Counted from the first letter of the stretch, positions 33,394 to 45,360 are shown. The stretch: 64,000 bases of DNA from Globisporangium splendens (GCA_006386115.1 VFIW01000063.1:124001-188000), one strand, 5' to 3'. Numbers and translations: made by a program. Notes: generated by a model not told the origin, from the sequence alone.

Positions 33394-33737
33394 AATAACG
33401 GCTTGCTGCCTCAAGTGCTCTTGCTATTGTACTAGATTAACGCATGAAGAAACGAATTATATACGTCCACGACAACAGATGCCATTGTGCAGATTTCATA
33501 TTTGTACACTTGTTCTATTTGAAAAGCCTTCTCGGTCGTTATACTCGAAGACACTCTGCACCACCTTATGTCATCCACGCGCACCATAAGTTTCCTGATT
33601 TTCTTGTTCCTTGAATGGTTGCGCATTATCCGGATAAACTTCTATACACTGATAAGACACGTGGGTGCATTCGCGTATAGTAGTATACACCCGACACTCT
33701 CACTTTTGAATATTCGCGATCAGACGCACTGCGGACG
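33394..33737. other. Short intergenic region
   Basis: The 344 bp between two plus-strand genes. No further feature was seen. Confidence 0.5.
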
Positions 33738-36512
33738 ATGGCGCTGGCCAACTGCCTGCACCAGGGCAAGCTGCGGCAGTTCTCGGCGCAGTACGGCGGC
33801 TGGCTCTCGATCAACGTCGTGCTCTTCGGCCACGCACTCGTGATGGACCCGGACGGCGACGCGCCCAGCGCCGTGGTCACCCCGCGCAAGCGCCGCAACT
33901 CGGTCAAGTCCATGTGGATGGAGCTCTTCGCGGTCGCGAGCATTGTGAGCGTGCGCAAGGAGGACAAGCCCTGGAGCATCGACATGGACGACTCGCCCGC
34001 GCTCTCGCCACCGGCGGCCGCGCGTCGCTCGCGCCGCTCGAGCGCGTCCGAGTTCATCAGTATGGGCTTCGGCTTCACCGTCGTGACGACGAACCCCGAC
34101 CAGACCTTCCAGTTCGAGGCCGCGACCGAGATCGAGCGCGAGGAGTGGATCCGGTGCCTCCTGTTAGCGCGCAAGTTGCTCGGCGCCAACTCTAGCGCGC
34201 AGCTGTCGACCGAGCGCAGCGGCGACCCCGATGGTGCGTTTATTTATCATGTAAATGAGCGTGTGGGGGTGATGATTCTCACAGCGGAGGACCCTCTTTT
34301 GTGTGGTTTGTGTAGCGTTCTATCGCTTCGCGTCGAGCGACTCCGAGGACAGCAACGAGTCGGACGCTGAGGATGACGAAGCAGCCAGCAAAAGCGACGC
34401 AGTGCGTGGCGAGTCGAGTCTCCGGTCGGCGCAGCCCTTGACGAATCCGCATCACACCCCGATCGTCAAGGTAAACGTGCGTCCCATTTAGCCGCCTCTC
34501 CTTAGTCTGTATGTGTATATGCCGTTGCTTCTTTCTCCTGCTTTGTGTATATAGAATGCACGCATGTAGATGGATATGATGCTGCGTGTGGACACCAACG
34601 TGCACTGTTTTTTTTTCTCTCTCTCTCTCTCTGAAACAATGCTAAAATGTGTATTTGTCCCCATTTTCGCGCGGTGCTTTTGCCACAGCCGGGAAAGCAT
34701 AAAGCCATCTCGCTCACGATTCTGCACATCACGGCGACCAACGCAACGCGCGAAAGGTGAATTTGTCTGTTTTAGAACCCGCATACGCACGCTAAAAGCG
34801 CCAACAGATCGGCATGAGCGTGCGTGCGTGTTTCTCTTCTAACTCACATCCACGATCTGCTCTTTCTCGTTTATTCAGACTTGAGGTCACGATTCCACTA
34901 AGCGAGAGCTCGCAAGAAGAAATCAGCGTCAAGCAGATCAAACTGGACGCGATCCAGCAACTACGCAACCAACTGCACCATGCCCACAATGTACGCCTCT
35001 TTCTTTCTCCTGACGTAGAGCCACACAAAAAGACATCTCTCTCGAAGGGTTTCCTCAGCTATTCTGCTTTGTGTGTTATTTTCAAGGCAACGCAGGCTTC
35101 GAGTGGACTGTTCCGTGACTTGCTGCGTCGAGAAGCCGACCACTTCGTGCTCTGCAATCAGGCGAAGGACCGGTGGTTCTCGAATGAACAGTGCCCTATC
35201 GGGTATTACATCAGCGACATTCCCGCAAGGTCCATCCACTTGGCGTTGCTGCCGGTGAACACGATGCCACACCCGACGATCGAAGTCGCCATTGCCGCAA
35301 CCAAGAACAAAATCAGCGATCTCTCGCAGAAGACATACACGGCGTACATGATCGACGTGTCGTTCAACGACGTCAAGTGGCAGCTCGCGAGACGATACAA
35401 GGAATTCGACGCACTGCACGCGCATCTAGAGGACAAGTACGGACACGTTCCGTTGCCTAAATTGCCGTCCAAGCGGCTATTCACTCCGTTGGAAGGAACT
35501 TTCGTCGACAAGCGAAGGGAGCAACTAGAGAACTACCTGAAGCAGATGATTCTTCACCCACTCGTGGGATCCGATGTGCTGTTTCTCTCGTTTTTGGGAG
35601 TCGTCAGTACGTCGCGGGATCGAGAGCTCAGCAACAACGAGAAAAACGTACTGCACGTCACGACGCTGCACCAAAGCCTGGACTGCGGCGATATCCTTTT
35701 GTTCTCGTGTCGATTTGGGGCAAGCGTTCTGCAGCGAAAGGTGAGATGGAGTTCCCTGTGTGCTTCATATTGCATTCCTGTTTGGCATCGAATGTTCACT
35801 CACACTGATTACGTGTATGCTTGCTGCCCTTCAACAGTTTACTGGCGCCAAATACGATCATGTGGGCATTGTCGTCCCAGGAGCGTCACGGAATTTGTTA
35901 CGCATCATGGAAGCCACCTCGGAAGGTATCCAAGTGTATTCGCTCAAGGCGAGATTGATGGCATACTCGCGGGAGGTCTCGAACGTCATCGCGGTTCGCA
36001 GAATCAAAGTTGAGCGCACACCGGAGATGGTGGAGCAGCTGAGGCTGTTCGTGGAGCGAGTAGAGGGCAATCCGTACAGCATTCTTGGGATTCTTCGGTC
36101 TAAAGGCGAGTCGGAGCGCACCATTTTGGATACTTCTACGAAATCGCAGAGCCAAGCAACCGTCCCGTCCTCAGGCCACAACTCGGACTCGGACTCTTCA
36201 GGTTCCTCAGGTGGATCTATACCAAGCGCACCCGCCTCGCCCACCCATCAAGCATCGTCCTCTTCCACTACGGACTCGAAGACGAAAAAGCGAAAGTACT
36301 TTTGCTCCAGTCTCGCTGCCTCGACGCTGAAACACGTCGGGTGGATCCACACGAATCACTCGTCCAGCCACTTTTGGCCAGGCAGCTTTGAAGACGGAGG
36401 GGAAGTGGAGCAATATCTAGCACCAGGGATCACGATGGAGCCCGAAGCCGTGATCGACTGCCTTATCGTTGAAGTCGGTCTCGCGACGCAAGAACCCAAG
36501 CCAAGTCTGTAA
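33738..36512 (+). CDS. PH-PX protein fused to a permuted papain-like (LRAT/NlpC-P60 type) domain
   Basis: Six exons join in phase (33738-34233, 34316-34470, 34689-34756, 34879-34990, 35087-35740, 35838-36512), giving 719 residues. Residues 1-150 look like a PH domain, with an insert and a closing helix EIEREEWIRCLLLARKLL. Residues about 218-350 form a ubiquitin/RA-like or beta-rich linker. A PX domain follows (YTAYMIDVSFNDVKWQLARR, then YKEFDALHAHL and PLPKLPSK). The C-terminal part begins DCGDILLFSCRFG and continues KYDHVGIVVPG, as in permuted papain-like amidase or acyltransferase domains. A possible catalytic Cys or nucleophile follows in KYFCSSLAASTLKHVGW. This suggests a lipid-targeted enzyme. 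Substrate is unknown. Confidence 0.82.
34616..34632. repeat. Intronic (CT)n tract
   Basis: A T-run followed by CT dinucleotides lies within the 218-nt intron 34471-34688 of the PH-PX gene. Confidence 0.8.
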
Positions 36513-36619
36513 TGCTAGCGCACTGTTCCCAGTCAAGGGCAAAAAGGAGACAAAAAAACGAGGTAATAAGTGAATTCATACGCTGTTTTGGCATCCTTTT
36601 TAACGTCTTCTGCTGGTCT

Positions 36620-39600
36620 TTAGAAGTTCTCGTCGAAAAACGTTTCCAGGTTTTTCGCGAGCGGCAAATACGGATTCGCGTTCCAGTACACAGCAATGGC
36701 TGCGAGCGCCTCGACGAATTCCGAAAACACAAACTCGCTTTCCGTGTCGTAGCCGTTGATGCCCGCCGCGCCGCCAATGTCTCCGTCTTGCTGCACGAAC
36801 GAGACCAACTGCTTGATGCGGCCGTAGGGGAAGAGCGCATCCACGAGCCGTCTGTCCTTGAGCAAACCTTCAAAGTCGTTGAGGTCCATGAGTTTGCCGC
36901 GCGAGCCCGGGTTTTTGTTTTTCTGTGAGTACGCGGTGAAAATGCGCTTGAGTTTCTTCTCCTGTGCTTTGCACACATGCTGCAAGTCCAGATGGATCAT
37001 CTGCTTCTTGAACGTGAGTCCTTGCTCCTGGAATTTCTTGGTGAGCGGCACTACTTTGTCGACGACGAGCTCCGTCACGAACGCGAGCAAACTGAGTCCC
37101 GGCACTGCAGCGCTCGTGAGTTCGGCGCTTCCTGGCGCCATATTCATCGCGACAGCGATTTGCCCGAGCATATCGCGTCGCTTTTGGTAATTATGGTGTG
37201 CGACTCGCGTCAACGCTTCAAAGAATTCGTTCGGTGTCGCGCCACGATCTTCAGGCTCGTCGTCATTGTCACCGCCGCCTGCTGCTGCACCACTGGAAGG
37301 TGGAAGAGCAACGCTACTCGATGCGCTGGTTACTGACACCCCACCATTGCCATCGTTGCTACTGCTGTTGCTCGTTGCGGTGCTGCTACTGATGGTGCTG
37401 TTGCTGCTGCTGGACTGCCTCGACTGCTGATAGATAATCTGCAAGTGCGAGCGCAGGATGTTTTTCTTGTCGGTGACGCCAGCTTTGGTCATGATCTTGA
37501 GGAATTCCTGCTCCAAGATACCTTTCCCGCCGGCGGCGCTGCCGTAGATGCGGAAAATCTTGATCAGATCGAGCACGTTGTCCTTGAACACGCGCTCGAT
37601 CGCGCGCAGTTCGTCTTCGTTCTCGCAGAGACCCAGAAGTTTCGAGGCTGGCAGCGCGACCCAGGACGCCAGCGTCTCCTTCTCCAGTGCGACCGAGATA
37701 TTCGAGTCTTTGCCGAGCACGCGCCGCGTGAAATCGTTAAACGTCTCGCGGGTCACGGCTTGCTGGTGCCAATGCGCGATCTGCGTCACGGACTTGCAGA
37801 TGTCGCCAAACCGCAGGAATTGCCGGTTCGCGCGCTTGATCTTGGCCAGGAAGATTTAGTATTGCTACTATGCAAACGGGTCAAAGTCGTCGTCGGTGAG
37901 GATCTTCTTGACTTTTTCCCATTGCGGGATGAAGAAGCTGTAGCTAAGATGGCACCGCGGCGACAACGTGATCCCGGGCGCGACGTAGTTGGGGTGGAAG
38001 AGGTACAAGTACACTGTGTACGCGTACGGCGAGTCGAAATCGTTGAGCGCAAAGGAATCGCGGCTCACGACGTCCGGGAGTAATTCCAGGATCCGATGCA
38101 CCATCTTGAAGTAGATCTTGAGCTGGACCTGAGCAGCGGGCGACAAATTCGTTGCTGTCGTCGAGCTCTCGGACGCGGTGACTGATGCTGAGGTAATGCT
38201 CGCAGCCTCGGACGCGCGGATCCGTTGGTGCTCGGTCTGTGCCTCCATGGACGTGTGGCAGAGCAACTTGAGCATCACGCCCGGGTTCGCGATGCTCGCT
38301 CGCAGATCTTGCAGACCTTTGATCTCTTTGAACTCCTTTTTCTTCTTCTCCCTTGTCGGACGCGCTGACTTCACACTGAGTCGACCTGGCGCCACGCTCG
38401 CTCGTTGACCAGAAGCAGAGCCAGGAGAAGGAGAAGAGATGCTCCCAGTACCATTTGGCGGTGCTGCTGGAGACGGTGTTGACGTTGATGAAGGCAACGA
38501 TGCATTTCCGACCTCGGCACTCCGTTTGCGCTGAAAGTTGACCCATTGCATCAAACTCTCGGACGGATGCATTTTCTGCACGCGTGCCTTCACGGACTCG
38601 AGCGAACGCGCCATGGCCTCGTCGTCCTTCTCGTCGTCAATGCCGAAGTCATCGGAAGATGATGCGATGTGGCCGCTGCTCAGCGCATCCAGGATCTCTT
38701 GGCCATGGACCGAGTCGAAAAAGTGACCAACTGTTGCTGGGTGCATTTGCCGTAGCTGGAGTGTCTCTGTAGCAATAAACACGAGTTGGTCAAGGAAAGA
38801 AACACACGATTCATACGAGAGAAACACAAAAAAAGGAAAGGCTGGCTGAGAGACAAGGACCGCACGTACTGAGCACATCGTGGTCGGCCTTGCGCAACGA
38901 GAGGTGCAGGAGCTCCAAGATCGTGTTCGTGGCCGCAAACACGAGTCTGCGCGACTCGTCGATCGTTTCCTTGAGTTTCTCAATTTCCTGCACACCCAAG
39001 TCAATTGCGCAGCGTTTAACACCAGAGTCACGCGTTCAAGCCTCAGGGAACACAGAACCACCTCACCCGCAATGCCTCGTTTGGAGTCTCATTGCTGTCG
39101 TGACCAACCAGCACATTTCGAAAGACCGTCAAAAACACACACACGAAGGTGTTGGAGCTCAACAGAAAAAAGCGATTGACGTACAGCTCGGCTTCGTAAT
39201 GCAACTTCATTTGCTCCAGTTTCTCCTTCGAGCGCATGCGCATGAACTTTTGCCAGAACCCCCACAGTCGCCGAAGTTTGGTCAGTTCATTCCTAGCATT
39301 GCCAGCATCCAAGAAGTCAGAATCGTGTATGCCTAAATGAAATCACACCACATAGCCAACCTCTTCGCTGCGACCGCGAACCGCTGCGCGCGCTCTTCGA
39401 TCATACCGCTCACGTATCCTTTCCACATGGCGAACGCGAGCTCTTTGCGGTTGCTCTTGATCTGGATGTCCTTGATCATGATGAGCCGCTGCATGATCGC
39501 CTCATGCTGCGCAGCGATCGCGTTGTGACCCTTCCACGCGACGAAGATCATGCGCACCATCTGCTGTCGCAGCAGATTGATCGTGCGGTTCATCATCACG

Positions 39601-40647
39601 ATCGCTGTCCTCGCGCGCACGAGGCTTGCCTGCTTGAATTTTGCCTCGACTTTGACCGCGATGCGATCAAACTTAGCGTAATCCAGGATCTTCTTGGCCA
39701 ACTACGGACGACAAAACAGCAGCGTAAATGCACTCACAAAACGCGTGAATGGACAGCGATTACGAATTACGCAAACGTACCTTCTCTGGTTTGATGTACG
39801 GCTCAACGCTCAGGACCATGTCGATGAGGTATTTGAGTCGAGGAGCGTCGCTCATGCGCGAGCATCCACAGAAAGCGCACCGCAAGGTCCACAAGAGATT
39901 CGTTGAGCTACAGAAGCCGCACGACGTCGTATGATGGTGGCTGCCTTTTGCCGCTGCGAACGCTGGATTCTTCGCCTGGCTCGGTGGTGTCTCCGTAGTC
40001 GTGAATGTCGCCGCTGGAGTAATGCCACGTCGATCCACCGTGCCACGGTAGACCTTTCCTCCGTCTTCGTACATGTTTGGATCCATCGCGTCTCCGTAAT
40101 GCGTCTCACCGCGGTGGGTATCGAGATTGTGGATCATCGCGTGTGCGTAATTCATCTCGTCTTCGTCGCCACTCTCAAACTCGTCCCTCTCTCGGTCGTT
40201 ATTCACTTCCGGACGAATGGATCCACGGATGGAAACGATCGAGTGCTTCTGTGGACGCGTGGACGTGGCCGATCCAATGCTCATCCGCTTGGTGTCGAAC
40301 CCTTGCTTGGACGTGATACTGTACTTCTGCTGTGCGCTTTGTTTCCGCGTCACGGGGAACATCGCCAGCGTTCGTGAGCGCTGCTCCGGCGTTGCGGCTC
40401 ACGCCGGGTGCTGTTTCTGCTGATGGTGATGACGGTTTGGAGACACGAGTGGGTCAAAGGCGTGCTGCATGTTATGGATCGCAGCGACAGCAACTGAATC
40501 GCTATGCAGAGGCACCACAGATGGCGTCGATGCACTCGACTGTTTCTGCGAAATAGGGTCCAACTGACGAGGAAGCGCCACGGAATTCGCTGACACCGAC
40601 GTCGTCAAGGGCGACAACGGCCGCGCACCGAGCCCTTGCTGTGCCAT
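36620..40647 (-). CDS. Large multi-exon protein with Trp-helix repeats and EF-hand-like C-terminus
   Basis: The minus-strand exon model is 40647-40447, 40380-39781, 39701-39361, 39292-39185, 39094-39067, 38987-38870, 38766-37913 and 37840-36620. All junctions except the last are phase-consistent with GT...AG introns of 66-103 nt. The last needs a weak GTCAAG donor, a TACTAA branch-like site and a CCAAG acceptor; without it the reading frame stops at 37868. The N-terminus is disordered and Ser/Gln-rich. Helices with IFVAWKGH, AFAMWKGYV and LWGFWQKF recall Sfi1/centrin-binding repeats. The C-terminus contains KKLKRIFTAYSQKNKN, FEGLLKDRRL and FSEFVEALAAIAVYW, as in EF-hand-like flagellar proteins. 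Role unknown; a centrosome or axoneme link is inference. Confidence 0.7.
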
Positions 40648-41525
40648 CACAACGGAACACCAACGAGTACGTCACACGCGGGGAGAGGGAGGCATTAGAA
40701 ACCTTTCGGGCATCGGGCATCTTTCTAAATAAAGCATGTCAAATGCAGGACGTACAATCAGTTATGCTTGCATACACAGTCAGTGCTTTAATCAGGCAGT
40801 TGCGTGAGCTTCAATCACACAGTCACAGAGGTGCTCTCAGTTACAGTCTCTTTGATCAAGATTGTAACTGATAATCAGTCACTGTGGCTCGAGCTATCAA
40901 TGCTATGCAGCCATCACTCGCCGTACAGTTCCAACTTGCGACACTCTGGTGGACGGGGAGTGCTCTTCTAAACCATCACTCGCCACACCAGTATCATATA
41001 ACAGTGCATTTGCTGCGAACACCCTCTTTTATCCGAAGATGTTGAAGCAAAGGATGAATACTGGCGCGAAATGCTCTTGAGACCATTGTAAGCATGGCTA
41101 CGAAAAAGCATCTATGCAATATCACAGTCAGTAGAAATGCGAAACTACACGTGCAGCAGACTTCATGGCTGCGCTATTGCCTGCGGTAGGCAGTAACTCC
41201 AAATGAGAAGACGAACACATAGTAGATCAGTAGTGATCCTCTGGAGCTAACACACTATTACAACGATCGTCGGCGTTCCGTTATTTCGCCACCTCAACGA
41301 CCATGAGGCATCGTCGCAAACATCTTGTACGTAGATGCAGACATGGCTACGCTTCTCCAACAGCATCCAATCGTACTTAGTGCGAATGACACACTCAAAT
41401 AGTAGAGTAATTCATCTTTCACCGTTCTATGCTTGTCAAATGCCACTCCTTCAAAATCATGTTATATCCCACTCACAAATGCACAGCCCCCTAAATCAGC
41501 AACCTCACAGTAGTGTCCTGACGAA
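40648..41525. other. Intergenic with small inverted and direct repeats
   Basis: Divergent promoters of the Trp-helix gene and the PUB gene lie here. A 9-bp inverted repeat (TCAGTTACA, 40837-40845, with its complement at 40863-40871) and a direct repeat CCATCACTCGCC at about 40911 and 40973 are visible. No gene was seen. Confidence 0.5.
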
Positions 41526-42736
41526 ATGGCCGAGTTCCGACAGGCGATCGACGCGGTGGATGCGCTCGAGGCGCACCTGGCACTGCTCGCACGGGGCGGC
41601 GAGAGCGTCGACGCGAAAGCGCATGCGCTGCGCACTCTAACGGTACCGTTTATGTGTCTACTACATGGCGCTAACCTCCACTGCGCAGCCCGCAAAAGAA
41701 GAGCTCACACTGTGCTGTCTTCTATAGGACGAGCTTCATGGTGCGACAAACGCGCTCATGGCCAAGTTCCGCGTGCGCTTGGAGATGATCGATCCGATTA
41801 CGAAGGAGCCGCGGTTCGGGCCCAAGATGAAGGCCAAGGTAGAGCTGCTGCTGCAACGCTTTGAGGACGTCCGCGCGGCCGTGGAAACCACGGACATCGT
41901 CGCACAAGTCGAGGATCAAGTGGCGCGTGCAGCCGCACAGCAAGAGGAGGCGCGGCGGCGCGAGCTGCTACAGCAGCAGGAGGCGCAAGAGGCAGAGGCG
42001 ACCCGCTCCCGCGCGCTCGAAGCTGAACAAGCTCGTGCCGCCCAAGAAGAGCAAGCGCGACTCGCGGTCGAGCAGGCAAGGGAGCAGCAGCGCATCGCCG
42101 AACTCGCGGTGTTGGCACAGCGAAAGCGCGAAGAACGCGAGCGCGCGCGCGTAGAGCAGACTAAGAAGCTGGAAGAAGAGAAGACGCGTCTTGAGCAGCT
42201 CAACGCTGCGATCCCCGTGGGCAAAGAGGGACTGGAGAAAGCGCTCGCGATGCTGCGCGAGAGCACTGGCAGCGAGGTGTGTATCAGCATTGAGAATGGC
42301 TTCATATGCAAGTACTAAACAAACTGATGACATTGCATATAGGCGCAGTATCGTCTCTCGCTCGAGAAGCTGACCGCTGTGGTGCAGAATATCTGCGCAT
42401 CACCAGAAAACGTCGCGTTCCGGCACATTCCAAAGGACAATGTGAACTTCCACGCGGACCTGGGTCGATTCCACGGCGGCCACCAGAGTCTCCTGGCCTT
42501 GGGGTTTCGAGAAATCGAGCAGGAGGAAGGCGGGGCCGTGTTCACGCTCGAGGTGCGTCTGTTTTGGATACTGGAGTATGGAACTGCCTGGACTAACTGA
42601 CCTGAACGCGGTTGCTGTCAATGGAAATCTGTTTGCAAACGAACAGGAGCCTGACTTGACATCGGATCTGGACGCGTGGAGCGACTGGTTTGACAACCTC
42701 AAGGCCATGGCCGAGTGGCTCAAAGCACAGCCGTAG
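41526..42736 (+). CDS. Coiled-coil PUB-domain protein, probable p97/CDC48 cofactor
   Basis: Four exons join in phase 0: 41526-41642, 41728-42276, 42343-42552 and 42647-42736, giving 321 residues. Residues about 85-215 are a long Glu/Gln/Arg/Ala-rich coiled coil. The C-terminal part from LEKLTAVVQNICASPENVAF reads like a PUB domain: a helix, then RHIPKDNVNF and FHGGHQSLLALGFREI. PUB domains of PNGase and UBXN6 bind the C-terminal tail of p97/CDC48 in ER-associated and lysosomal degradation. No transglutaminase or UBX domain is present. The last exon (WSDWFDNLKAMAEWLKAQP) adds a Trp-rich helix. Confidence 0.85.
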
Positions 42737-42783
42737 AAGACAACAAAAAGAAACACACGATGGAAAAAGTAAAAATGACGTGT

Positions 42784-45360
42784 TTACATGCATTGGATAT
42801 CGTGGCGCGTTAGCTTTTGCACGAGGTCGAGGACGTCAGCGTCGGTGATGTTCTGCATAACAGTACGAAATTCGCCCAGGGAGAGTGACATGTTTGCATC
42901 TTCTCTCTGCTCGTTGCTGTTGAGGTTCTTCAGGTCGTTTACTGCAGCGTAGAACCCCGAAAGCACTCCCGGACGCGACTCGAAGCTCTGCTGCTGCTTG
43001 TCTTGGTTGGTTGCGCTTTTCGTTTGCGGCTGCTTGCTGCTGTTGTTGTCCTTGACCAAGTGCCGTGTGATCGTTGTCACGAGCTGAGTCAGAGCCACAG
43101 ACGAGATTTTGCCGCATCCGATCGGATCCAAATGATGGAAAAACGCCATGATGTCAGCGTCCGTGAGCGGATGACGCTCAGTGGCGCTTGACACCGTCAT
43201 TGTGCCTGTCGAAGCCACCATGGTCAGATGGATGTCGTCGCCTTTTGTCACAGTGGTTGCAGTTGGTGCCGGACCAAAATCGTCGTTGCCGAGTTGCAGC
43301 ACCAGCATGGGATCAACGGTCTCTGCCATTTTCTCGATCTCTTCGACACGCACGCCGACGACGGAACATTTCTGGAAGCAGCGCTTTTGGTCCTCTTGAA
43401 GGCACGGCTTTGGATTCATCTGGGTTGCTTTCTTCTGGCTGCTGCCATCTCTGCTGTTGACGAGCGTCGCGACTGAGAGCGGATACCGAATATCGTCCTG
43501 TGCGATCGCCGACTCCAAGCGCAGCAGCGTGAGCCAGAGACACGCGTCGGTATCGAGCGGAACGTTGAGAAACAGTGTCGTCGCGAGTGCGCTCGTCGTG
43601 CTGCCACCCGTGAGCGTCACTTTGAGGCCGTTTTTGCAGTTGTCCTCGCTCATGAGCTCGACTTCGCAGTGACGAAGCGGCAAGTCTGCGACGATGGTGA
43701 CGTCGTGGCTCTTACCACCGTCATCTTTTGCATTGTTATCATCCAGCGACATGATCCGGACCTTACCATGCTCTAACACGCAGTTTTGTAGCACCCATGC
43801 GTCGCGTGAGCGCCATTTGATGCCCAGCACGCCATGTTTTGTGCACGGGACGCGAAACGCGAGCGCCATGGGGTGCTGGTACCCTTTCTTGTGGCGCAGG
43901 TGGTGCCAAATGGTCTCGAACGAGTTGTGGGCCATGCCGAACTGCGAGATGGAGACCAGGATGCTGCCTTGCGGGATGATGATCGAGGGAATGCCTGTTT
44001 TCGCTTTCTTCTTGGTCTTGGCTCCGGCATCAGTATCCTGTGACGGTGGCTTGTGGCTCAGCACGACGATCCGTTTGCGGAAGCGCTCGACGGCTAGTCC
44101 CGCGTAAGCGCCAGCGGGGACATCGACCGTGTACACGACACTGTGCGCCAAGATTGCGCGGATATCATCTTCAAAGAGCTTCTGGACCTTGGTCGCGCGA
44201 ATGGATTTGGCGGCACGCTGCAGCATGGTGACCCAGCGTTCAGTCTCCTTGATCGAACCTGGTGCGAGCGAGATCTCGCGACCCAGATTGCGCAGCACGA
44301 ACGCGTTGGCCTTGATGAGCGTTGGTGCGACGTGGCGCGTCGGGATCAGCTGCGTCTCGAATTTGGAGCCTACTTTGCGCTCGCTCGCCTTGATGCGCAC
44401 TCTGCTGTCCTGATCCAGTTCGACGAACCTCTTTTTCCACGGCTCACCAGGCTTGATCTGGACGTCCATGGAGCCACGCAGTTGGTACGCGTCGTCGCCG
44501 TTTGCTTCTTTCTTTTTGCTTTCTCCATTGTGGCGGTACTTGAGCGAGATGATGCGCATGCGAATAGCCGTGACCCAGTCCGAACGCACGTGCTCGCTTG
44601 GTGCTGCGAGGAACAAATGCGCTTGACCCGTCGCGACGACAAACGGGTACGCTGTAGAAATGGCACGGCGTGGTGCTGTCGGCTCACAGTTGTTCTGAGA
44701 CCCCTGATTCTGTTGCCGCTCGCGTTTGAACTGTGCGAGCATCTTGGCGTCTGGTTGGATCGCCGTCGCATACGACACGAGGATGCGGTGCTGCTTGAGA
44801 AACTCGACGCCTTCATCCTCGCTCACGAAAGACTGTGCCGTGAGCACGAATTGCTTCATCATGCGGGTCTTCTTTTCGGACTCCTTGCAAAACCGGAGCG
44901 ACGAGCGCCCCAGTTCGATGTACCGCTGCTTCCACTTGTACTTTGTCCGCAGCAGCATGCGCTTGAACTGCTCGTGCACCGAGATCTCCTTGCACAGCAA
45001 GAGCGTTCCCTTGACCATCGTTGCGAGCGCGTCGAGCCGTTCGTGGAGGTGGCGGTACCACATTTTGGCATCCGCGTCCGTGTCGGCGATGTACACGCCC
45101 GTCGCCTTGTCAGTCGTCAAGCTGAACGAATGCGGCGGCGCGCGCGCATTGAGCTCGATGTAGTAGTGAAGTCGCGTGGCCGGGGTGAACATGTATGCGT
45201 TGGCGATTTTCTGCTCAAACTCGGGTCGCGGGTCCGTCACGTAGTAGTCGATGCGCGAGTCCGAGAGCACGAGAAACATGCGGTCGCGCTTGGCATCGCC
45301 CTTGACGCCGCGCTGCACGGTCAAGTACCCGCAGACAATGCCGCGAATGTAGTCTTCCAT
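42784..45360 (-). CDS. Triple PH-domain protein with EF-hand-like tail
   Basis: An intronless minus-strand gene encodes 858 residues. The start MEDYIRGIVCGYL at 45360 is preferred because PH domain 1 begins there. A longer frame to 45519 adds only a His/Ser-rich extension. PH 1 is at about 1-115 (GYLTVQRGV ... MWYRHLHERL), PH 2 at about 120-265 (KWKQRYIELGRSSLRF ... RSDWVTAIRMRI) and PH 3 at about 285-380 (PWKKRFVELDQDSRVRI ... WVTMLQRAA). A later region contains another PH- or C2-like unit. The final 130 residues have an EF-hand-like helix pair (DADIMAFFHHLDPIGCGKI). It is probably a phosphoinositide-binding membrane scaffold. Target lipid is unknown. Confidence 0.85.
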   Translation of the reverse strand: MEDYIRGIVCGYLTVQRGVKGDAKRDRMFLVLSDSRIDYYVTDPRPEFEQKIANAYMFTPATRLHYYIELNARAPPHSFSLTTDKATGVYIADTDADAKMWYRHLHERLDALATMVKGTLLLCKEISVHEQFKRMLLRTKYKWKQRYIELGRSSLRFCKESEKKTRMMKQFVLTAQSFVSEDEGVEFLKQHRILVSYATAIQPDAKMLAQFKRERQQNQGSQNNCEPTAPRRAISTAYPFVVATGQAHLFLAAPSEHVRSDWVTAIRMRIISLKYRHNGESKKKEANGDDAYQLRGSMDVQIKPGEPWKKRFVELDQDSRVRIKASERKVGSKFETQLIPTRHVAPTLIKANAFVLRNLGREISLAPGSIKETERWVTMLQRAAKSIRATKVQKLFEDDIRAILAHSVVYTVDVPAGAYAGLAVERFRKRIVVLSHKPPSQDTDAGAKTKKKAKTGIPSIIIPQGSILVSISQFGMAHNSFETIWHHLRHKKGYQHPMALAFRVPCTKHGVLGIKWRSRDAWVLQNCVLEHGKVRIMSLDDNNAKDDGGKSHDVTIVADLPLRHCEVELMSEDNCKNGLKVTLTGGSTTSALATTLFLNVPLDTDACLWLTLLRLESAIAQDDIRYPLSVATLVNSRDGSSQKKATQMNPKPCLQEDQKRCFQKCSVVGVRVEEIEKMAETVDPMLVLQLGNDDFGPAPTATTVTKGDDIHLTMVASTGTMTVSSATERHPLTDADIMAFFHHLDPIGCGKISSVALTQLVTTITRHLVKDNNSSKQPQTKSATNQDKQQQSFESRPGVLSGFYAAVNDLKNLNSNEQREDANMSLSLGEFRTVMQNITDADVLDLVQKLTRHDIQCM

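Noticed and set aside
40381..40402. A 22-nt GT...AG intron just after the apparent stop in the first exon of the Trp-helix gene.
   Set aside because: It is too short and breaks the frame. A 66-nt intron (40381-40446) keeps the frame and has normal size.
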